Shown piece by piece: positions 1-5,520 of a DNA stretch of 13,451 nt. Position 1 is the stretch's first letter, and each line of letters opens with the position of its first letter. The translations under genes were made by a program, and so were the position numbers. Source of the stretch: Stephanodiscus triporus (lineage: Eukaryota > Bacillariophyta > Thalassiosirophyceae > Thalassiosirales > Thalassiosiraceae); the NCBI GenBank assembly GCA_036939755.1, contig JALLAZ010001090.1, positions 1 to 13,451 of the forward strand, in the 5' to 3' direction. The notes under the pieces were generated by a model. The model saw only the letters and a list, made by a program, of their open reading frames with translations. It was not told where the DNA came from and did no database searches.

Positions 1-19
1 CACAAGAAAGTGAGTGGTC

Positions 20-70
20 GCGCCAAAAAAGCGGGGGCGCCCTGTATATTCCCCCTTTTTGGCGCCCAAT
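20..70. promoter_or_regulatory. Inverted pair of E2F-like sites with CCAAT, upstream of the ITPase gene
   Basis: GCGCCAAAAA at 20-29 is perfectly repeated in inverse orientation as TTTTTGGCGC at 56-65, with 26 nt between. Each arm contains the TTTSGCGC-like core recognised by E2F/DP factors in plants, animals and algae. A CCAAT pentamer follows directly at 66-70. The pair lies about 115-165 nt before the proposed start codon at 184. The inverted repeat is seen directly; E2F binding is inference from the motif. Confidence 0.4.
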
Positions 71-183
71 CCAGTGTCTTCCAGAAGCCACACACAGCTC
101 ACTGCTCTGCTCACTTCTCTCTCTGCGCCCGACAGAACTACCTAATCGTAGAGATTCTTTACCGACCCCCCAGAAAAGCTATC

Positions 184-1509
184 ATGGCGAGGGCCTGCCT
201 TGTTGTAATCCACTCCATATTATTGTTCGCAGGTTTCGCATGCGGGTTTTCCAGCGGTTCTCTCGGTTGGCGAGTACGGCATCCGTTGTCCGCTGCCAAG
301 GATGATATCGATGTCGGATCGTCGAGTGGTGGCGCTGGTTCATGGCGGTCCAAAGCCAAGGAATTTCAGGAAAATCCGACGAAATCATTTGGTCGGAAAA
401 GGCTAAACATTGCATTTGTAGTGAGTTGTAATGTGATGCAGATTTCTACGCGTGCAGCCCGACCCAGGCAATGAAAAAGCCTTTCGTCGACTAAAACGAC
501 TTCTTCTTTGATCTCCGACAGACCGGGAATGCGATGAAGCAAAAGGAAATTAATCTGATACTCTCGAATAATGCGGCAACTTCAGACGGTGGCGAAAGTT
601 TTGTTAATTTGCGGATTCTTGACGTTGGTGAGTTAGACACAACAATCGGCTACTTGTAAAATGTATCCTCATTTTTATTGGAGTGTCAACTCAAGTGTAA
701 TGAAACGCAATGTATTGCACAGATCTACCAGAAATACAAGGTGAGCTTATTGCATGTTCCTAATTATTTCTAATTTATATCGGTCAACCAATATCTGGGT
801 CTTATAAATTACAGAAATAAGCACAGAAGCTGTTGCAAAGAATAAAGCCATTCAAGGAGCACAGTTAGCGGGTGGGGCATGCGTTGTAGAAGACACAAGC
901 CTGGAGTTCAATGCGTTGGGTGGGATGCCTGGTCCATTTATTAAGTGGTTTCAGGACAAGTTAGGTTCCGATGTGAGTACATCGTAGTATTTTGTATGGA
1001 CTGAACTTTATTCTTTCGTTTAATGTCTTCGGTGCACTTTTCCCTCGCAGGGCCTTTACAAAATTTTGATCGGCTATGAGGACAAAAGTGCAACAGTAAG
1101 AGCCATTGATGATATACCACGTTATATGATTAAATACCATTTATTTCATTTACGCCGCGTTCGCTCGTGTCGCCTTCGCCCCGCTCAGGCGGTTTGTACA
1201 TTGGCTTTTTGTCCTTACCCGCATGCGGATCCTATAGTCTTCACTGGAAGATGTACGGGCACCATTGTTGAGCCTGTGGAGGGTAGAGGGTTTGGATGGG
1301 ACTCCATTTTTGTTCCAGATGGCCAGACTGTACCGTTTTCGTGCATGGAGACGGAAAAGAAATGCATGGTAAGCCATCGTAGCAAGGCTGTAATTAAATG
1401 GGCAGATTGGTTGGGAAATAATATCGACGAGCTTTGGGAACGGCAATATGGGCGCCCGGCTATTGGGCACAAAGGTCTGGACTTCAAACCATCAAGTAGC
1501 GAGCAATAG
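184..1509 (+). CDS. Inosine/xanthosine triphosphate pyrophosphatase (ITPase/HAM1), plastid-targeted, six exons
   Basis: Exons 184-420, 522-627, 723-740, 815-972, 1051-1095 and 1189-1509 join to 294 codons; every intron is GT-AG. The family hydrolyses non-canonical purine NTPs (ITP, dITP, XTP) to the monophosphate and PPi, keeping them out of nucleic acids. Family motifs in order: [12 protein letters not shown] (78-89), the LPEIQ-EIS segment (116-123), [23 protein letters not shown] (144-166), GYEDKSA (181-187), [24 protein letters not shown] (223-234) and VSHRSKA (249-255). Homologues are about 190-200 residues; here about 77 residues precede the core: a hydrophobic signal segment (5-20) ending ACG, then Phe22 and a Ser/Arg/Lys-rich stretch, which resembles an ASAFAP-type plastid presequence. 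About 30 extra residues follow the core. An AATAAA lies at 1522-1527. Family and exon model are secure; plastid location is inferred. Confidence 0.93.
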
Positions 1510-1650
1510 TATTGCATCGCGAATAAATCAGTAGAAATTCGAGATTCGGTAAAATATTACAGTAAGTTATGATGGACATTATTCAATGCCTTTTCCTTTA
1601 TCTTGGATTGACTACAGAAGGAATGGCACAGGTCCGCACCACATTGCTCA

Positions 1651-2415
1651 TTATTTGCGTTGACCGCGGTGACAACAAAAGAAGTCCCTCAGCTCATCAT
1701 CTACGGGATCGACAACAAACAGTAATCCAATGAGACCGACATAGATAGCATTCAATGCTACTGCGAACCACTCGTATGCATAGTTCTCGTTTAGGTTCGA
1801 AGCGTAAATGATAGACGATAGAATCGCAGCGGAAGAAACCATGGTGAATGCTATCTTGCAAAACATAGGGTACTGTGTTTGTTTGCATAGGAGGTACATG
1901 TGTAGTAGTCCATACAACCCACCAAGGGCAAAATACAAAGTAGCGCCAACGTAGTGGTTGCGCCGTTCGTCGTCAGACCCATCCACATCATACACAGCAA
2001 GAATTATGAATCCAACGTAAGCAAAGATGTTGCACGTGGCTGCGACGAAATTCAATACTTTCATTGCTATAGATTCGCTCCTCTGACGTCGATGATATAC
2101 GTTGATTTGAATATTACGCATAACAGACGCCAGGGACATTAATGTAGCACCAACGGATATCCCCGCAAGCACTAATCCCTTTGGATCATGATTGGAAAAG
2201 CATTCTGAGATTGAGATCTCCGTTATTTTCACCTCAGGACGATACGCAAGTAGGTAAAGGGCCACTATAATGAAGGAGCAGCCTAGCATTGGAATGAGGG
2301 CCAACACGAGACGGCCGCATCCACCGCATCGTCCGGATTTGCCTTCAACAGATATGGGCAGGAGTGGATCCGCCTTCTTCGTGCTTTGACTCCTTGTAAC
2401 TTTAGTGGAACCCAT
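1651..2415 (-). CDS. Six-span membrane protein, DRAM/TMEM150/Frag1-like
   Basis: Intronless 254-residue protein. Six hydrophobic spans lie at about 36-58, 81-99, 120-142, 155-176, 186-204 and 215-235. The layout matches the Frag1/DRAM/Sfk1 family: a first span followed by a short lumenal loop (ITEISISECFSNHDPKG), a second span containing GISVGATLMSLASVMR, a basic cytosolic loop (YHRRQRSE), then NFVAATCNIFAYVGFIILA. Members reside in lysosomal, Golgi or plasma membranes and affect autophagy or phosphoinositide signalling. The N-terminus has a CGGCGR cluster and the C-terminus a CCHRGQRK tail, possible palmitoylation sites (inference). The start is the first ATG of the frame. The gene is convergent with the ITPase gene (141 bp between stops) and divergent from the next gene. 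The family call rests on topology and loop resemblance. Confidence 0.7.
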   Translation of the reverse strand: MGSTKVTRSQSTKKADPLLPISVEGKSGRCGGCGRLVLALIPMLGCSFIIVALYLLAYRPEVKITEISISECFSNHDPKGLVLAGISVGATLMSLASVMRNIQINVYHRRQRSESIAMKVLNFVAATCNIFAYVGFIILAVYDVDGSDDERRNHYVGATLYFALGGLYGLLHMYLLCKQTQYPMFCKIAFTMVSSAAILSSIIYASNLNENYAYEWFAVALNAIYVGLIGLLFVVDPVDDELRDFFCCHRGQRK

Positions 2416-2787
2416 AGTTTAGAAAATGCAATTGTAATAAAATGGAATAATATGATATTATGTCGAGTATTGAGGTGTGTGTTGGGGTTGGGGATGGCAC
2501 GTACGTAGCGGAGGGGAAGGAAAAGAAAGAGCCGACCGGCTCCGAATTGTACGATACTCTTTTCTGAGATTTACTCAGCACATTACCAATTCCAACATGA
2601 AGAGGCGGTTGTTGTGGTTTCTCACAAATAACTGAAGCCCTTAAGTAAGCCCCATCTCTTGGTAGTAAAAAGGCAACAAGATGTCCGACCGTCCAATCGG
2701 TTGACGGACGCCGCCCAGCAGGTGGCAGCTTTTGGGTTCCCGCCGGGAGAAATGCGTCTCTGAACGGAGAAGGACGCCACTTAGCGC
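2416..2787. other. Divergent intergenic region, probable shared promoter
   Basis: This stretch of 372 bp separates the start codons of the membrane-protein gene (-) and the CxxC/Ser-repeat gene (+), so it should hold both promoters. The left part is AT-rich (2430-2465) and the right part GC-rich. I see a palindromic ACGTACGT near 2500 but no convincing TATA box, RNA gene or coding exon. The frame of the + gene is closed by stops at 2761 and 2782. Confidence 0.5.
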
Positions 2788-4104
2788 ATGAAGGCGTCAT
2801 CCTCGTCCGCCGCGACGGCATTGGCCGCCCTGTACGCAAAGGACGCTCCCTTCCTCGAGCGTTCGTTCGACCATCTGACCCCATGCGCCCTGCGTGAACT
2901 GGATCGACGATTGCTCCAGGAATCCTCGTCCGACGATTCATCATCGCGAATGGCGCGGGCGAAAATTGTGGACGGGACCCATCACTCGATACTCGCTCGA
3001 GCTTGCATACGACGGAAGGCGCATCGCTGCCTCCACAAGTACGCGAGCGCGTCCAAGTATCCGCCCGCTGAGGTGGAGGACGCGTTGAAATTTCACGATC
3101 TGCCATCCGAGTTGCGGGAGCGACTCGCTTCGTCGACCCACGACGGCGGCGTCGCATCCCCCCCGACCAATTGGCACGAGGAGTTGGAACGACTGAAAAA
3201 AACGTCCGACGGGGACCGGGGCGGCCTGTGGCGACTCGTGTGCGATCACCCCATGACGTCTTACGTGCCCGTCCAATGCCGGGCGTGCGGACGGGTCGTG
3301 CCGGACCAGTATCCCGCCGAACGGTCCGATGCCGAGGTGGGCCTGGAGGAGACGCCCCCAACGGGTGAAGAATTGGAACTGCGATCCGGTTGGTTCCGCG
3401 GACCCCGCGGCGCCGTCGTTTTCAGGGTGACATGCCCCGATTGCGCGCGCGTGACCCAGTGGTACCGGTCGGGACATCCCCGGATCATGCTGAATCCCAA
3501 CAGACACGGTCGGCTGTGCGGAGAGCAGGAGGATTTGCGCTTGATCCTCGCGGGTTATCTGAACGTTTCAGTCCGAATGGTCGTTCCGTTGGATTGGGAT
3601 CACGTTTGGAGCGAGTATAACGAATCGTCATCTTCGGCGTCGTCGTCTTCGGCATCGTCGTCTTCGGCATCGTCGTCTTCGGCATCGTCGTCTTCGGCAT
3701 CGTCGGCATGGCAAGTCCACGACGGCGATGCGCGTAACTTTTGCCGTCGGCTGGACGAGGGGATCGGGAGTTGGACGGGGGTCTGGGCCATCCACCCAGA
3801 CCCCGATCTTTGCGAGGACGTCACCCCGAACTACCTGACGTGTCGCCGAGATGGAGGAAGAGCGGATGACGTTTATGAAGACGATGATAACATGAAACGA
3901 TACGAGGATGCGGTCCGGGCGGCGAGGGAGGATCCGTCGGGCGGGACTACCCAAAGTAAGACGGTAAATGGCTATCTTCTGTCGCGGGCGGGACTTTCGC
4001 GCGAAGATATAACTTTGGAGCTCAAACTCGCCGCACGTGATTATGGATCGAAAGGATGGTGGCAACTGCATGATTCGCGAGCAGATCTTCTAGATCCCGA
4101 ATGA
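2788..4104 (+). CDS. Hypothetical protein with two CxxC pairs and a Ser-rich repeat
   Basis: A single 438-residue open frame. The start is fixed by in-frame stops at 2761 and 2782, so ATG 2788 is the first possible unless an unseen upstream exon exists. I do not recognise the family. Visible features: a Ser/Ala-rich N-terminus; an HxxL/RxRL-rich middle; paired cysteines C164-x2-C167 (PVQCRACGRV) and C216-x2-C219 (VTCPDCARV) that could form one zinc ribbon with a 48-residue loop; a Ser/Ala tract at 280-307 encoded by a minisatellite; then a Trp- and Asp-rich segment (SWTGVWAIHPDPDLCEDV, 328-345) and an acidic stretch (DDVYEDDDN). No signal peptide or membrane span is evident. It ends 276 bp from the stop of the convergent selenoprotein T gene. 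The balanced, domain-like composition outside the repeat favours a real gene. Confidence 0.65.
   Translation: MKASSSSAATALAALYAKDAPFLERSFDHLTPCALRELDRRLLQESSSDDSSSRMARAKIVDGTHHSILARACIRRKAHRCLHKYASASKYPPAEVEDALKFHDLPSELRERLASSTHDGGVASPPTNWHEELERLKKTSDGDRGGLWRLVCDHPMTSYVPVQCRACGRVVPDQYPAERSDAEVGLEETPPTGEELELRSGWFRGPRGAVVFRVTCPDCARVTQWYRSGHPRIMLNPNRHGRLCGEQEDLRLILAGYLNVSVRMVVPLDWDHVWSEYNESSSSASSSSASSSSASSSSASSSSASSAWQVHDGDARNFCRRLDEGIGSWTGVWAIHPDPDLCEDVTPNYLTCRRDGGRADDVYEDDDNMKRYEDAVRAAREDPSGGTTQSKTVNGYLLSRAGLSREDITLELKLAARDYGSKGWWQLHDSRADLLDPE
3625..3708 (+). repeat. 15-bp in-frame minisatellite (about 5.6 copies) encoding SSSSA
   Basis: Five 15-bp units at 3625-3639, 3640-3654, 3655-3669, 3670-3684 and 3685-3699, then a partial 9-bp unit to 3708. 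Units 2-5 are identical (TCGTCGTCTTCGGCA) apart from the last base of unit 2 against the first unit's variants; unit 1 carries TCA for TCG and GCG for GCA. Each unit encodes Ser-Ser-Ser-Ser-Ala, so changes in copy number keep the reading frame. Confidence 0.93.
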
Positions 4105-4236
4105 TTAAATTGACGTCTTATCTAGTTATTAAGATGTCAATCGAACAAATCTACCCCCCCCCTACAAAATTGGCCACGACATCCCGTGACTTGACCGTGC
4201 CGCACATCTCGCACATCTAGACTAACATTCTCAATA

Positions 4237-4299
4237 CAGCTGTTTCTTTTTCGGAGATAAGAGGAGTAGACATCACAGTTACCTCGTCATTCACAGCCA
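4237..4299 (-). promoter_or_regulatory. Candidate SECIS element of the selenoprotein T mRNA
   Basis: Located 82-144 nt after the stop codon of the selenoprotein T gene, on its strand. Lower helix: UGGCUGU (4299-4293) with ACAGCUG (4243-4237), 7 bp. Then unpaired GAA, followed by UGAC (4289-4286) opposite CGAA (4253-4250), which gives the tandem G-A/A-G core with the usual preceding A (AUGA). Upper helix: GAGGUAA (4285-4279) with UUAUCUC (4260-4254), 7 bp. The apical loop is 18 nt and pyrimidine-rich. Against it: no unpaired AA at the usual distance in the loop, and the upper helix is short. It is the only one of four UGA sites in this tail that folds this way. Confidence 0.4.
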
Positions 4300-4380
4300 A
4301 TTCCGAAAACACCTGTCCAGAAATGATATTTGTTTAGGCTCCCACGTATCTATCCGCCTAACTGTACACATGAACACCTT

Positions 4381-5341
4381 TTATGCCCGCCTCTTCAAGC
4401 CAACACTTTCCAAAGCCCTGACAACCTCGGCAAGGTTCGGCATTCTTCCAGTCTCCAATTTCGAAAAAATCTTTTTGTAGTCCACACGCCATGTTCAAGT
4501 GCATTGAATTTATCAAATCAATGACCAATAGGATACTTAGTGAAAAAGTATAGTTGACAAAAATAACGACCAGAAATATCTCCTGACTTACCAATTTTTC
4601 ATCAACGTATATTTCAAACGCTCCAGTATTGGCAAACGATTGAACATAAGAGGGTATCACCAAGAATACAACGATGAACGTTAAAGCCGGATTGTCTTTC
4701 ATCTTGTAATAAAACTCCGGTGGTCGCCGCAATCCGGGGACGTACGTCCAAAGAGACTCCCCCACCATAACGAGCACCATCGCGAACAGCTGCACGGCAG
4801 ATATCAAGGCACCCGCATAACCGGTCCAATCCGGCGCCGGGTAGTTCTCCCCGTGAATGCTATTCCACTGTCCCGGGAACTCGCTTTGGAGGACTTCCCG
4901 TAGACGGAGGAAGTTGGCCTTCATGCCTCAGGAGGTACAGAATTGGACGAACGCACGGTGAAGATTTTCCGCATCTACGTGGGGCGTCTGTTGTTGGGGT
5001 AAATTTCAAAGGGTCAGGAACGCGAAGAGAAGGGGGGGGGGCGGCGAGGCCAAGGAACGCGAGCATTAAAAAAAAAAAAAAAAAGATCGCGCCAATCGAC
5101 GCCCAGGTCCAATCCCTCGGAATATCGCATCCATCGCTGCGTCGGGTTTGGTACATTAAATAATAATATCGCCACTCCGCCGTTTCTCCGATGATCGACT
5201 GTAAGCGACGATGCCGCGACCCTAGAAAAGTCAGTGCATTGTTGTGCGCAATAGTGTGGAAATGACTGTTATACTCACGGCCGATGCAGAGCTAATCACA
5301 GCAACCATTACCAGCACGATGAAGCTCGTCATCGTGTTCAT
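4381..5341 (-). CDS. Selenoprotein T (Rdx family, thioredoxin-like ER oxidoreductase), three exons, Sec at UGA
   Basis: Exons 5341-5279 (21 codons), 4987-4592 (132) and 4470-4381 (29 plus TAA) join in phase 0 to 182 residues, close to the 195 of human SELENOT. Introns 5278-4988 (GTGAGT...CAG) and 4591-4471 (GTAAGT...AAG) are GT-AG. Exon 1 is a signal peptide ending ISSASA. Exon 2 holds the redox motif CTSUG, with Sec41 encoded by TGA 4930-4928, then GENYPAPDW, a membrane-associated hydrophobic stretch (ISAVQLFAMVLVMVGESLW), and SFANTGAFEIYVDEKL, which matches the family's STGAFEI segment. Exon 3 gives IFSKLETGRMPNLAEVV, matching the family's SKLESG region. SelT proteins are ER-membrane thiol-disulfide oxidoreductases linked to calcium and redox control. 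ATG 5332 is an alternative start three codons in; a TAA lies in frame upstream of 5341. The gene shares a 179-bp divergent promoter with the next gene. Confidence 0.93.
4928..4930 (-). other. In-frame TGA selenocysteine codon (Sec41)
   Basis: On the minus strand the codons TGT ACC TCC TGA GGC read Cys-Thr-Ser-Sec-Gly, the CxxU-G redox motif of selenoprotein T. The frame remains open and homologous on both sides, back to the splice acceptor at 4988 and forward through the whole of exon 2. The next codon but one is an ATG (4924) that a standard gene finder would wrongly take as the start. Confidence 0.92.
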
Positions 5342-5520
5342 CGTCGTTGTCGTTCTTTTTTACAAACACCCCTTCCTGTTCCTGTGTTATGTGGTGGTAC
5401 GATACGATATTTACGATAAGTACCTTCATTTATGTATTTTATGGTGGTTGGGACGAGATTGATACGGTTTCATTTTTTTGTGGCGGGAGCCAAAAAAATG
5501 AGTAAGAGGAGCTACGAAGC
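5342..5520. promoter_or_regulatory. Short divergent promoter region between selenoprotein T and the Asp-rich protein gene
   Basis: Only 179 bp separate the two start codons, so core promoters and 5' UTRs must be compact or overlapping. It contains a stem-like GGTAC (5396-5400) / GTACC (5420-5424) pair enclosing three ACGAT copies. No TATA box is convincing. Shared control is inference. Confidence 0.45.

Noticed and set aside
3600..3824. Minus-strand frame encoding Asp-Ala-Glu-rich repeats
   Set aside because: It is the antisense shadow of the SSSSA minisatellite in the + strand gene; it has no other support.
4471..4591. Continuation of the SelT exon-2 frame into a second hydrophobic segment
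   Set aside because: A GTAAGT donor follows the conserved YVDEKL segment and an acceptor restores IFSKLETGRMP, which matches the family; the read-through tail does not.
4860..5156. Minus-strand open frame with a hydrophobic Phe-rich start, apparently a secreted peptide
   Set aside because: It spans intron 1 of selenoprotein T; the Phe run is the poly-T tract (5068-5084) and the Pro run the poly-C tract. The SelT frame through the Sec codon is the homologous one, and the real signal peptide lies at 5279-5341.
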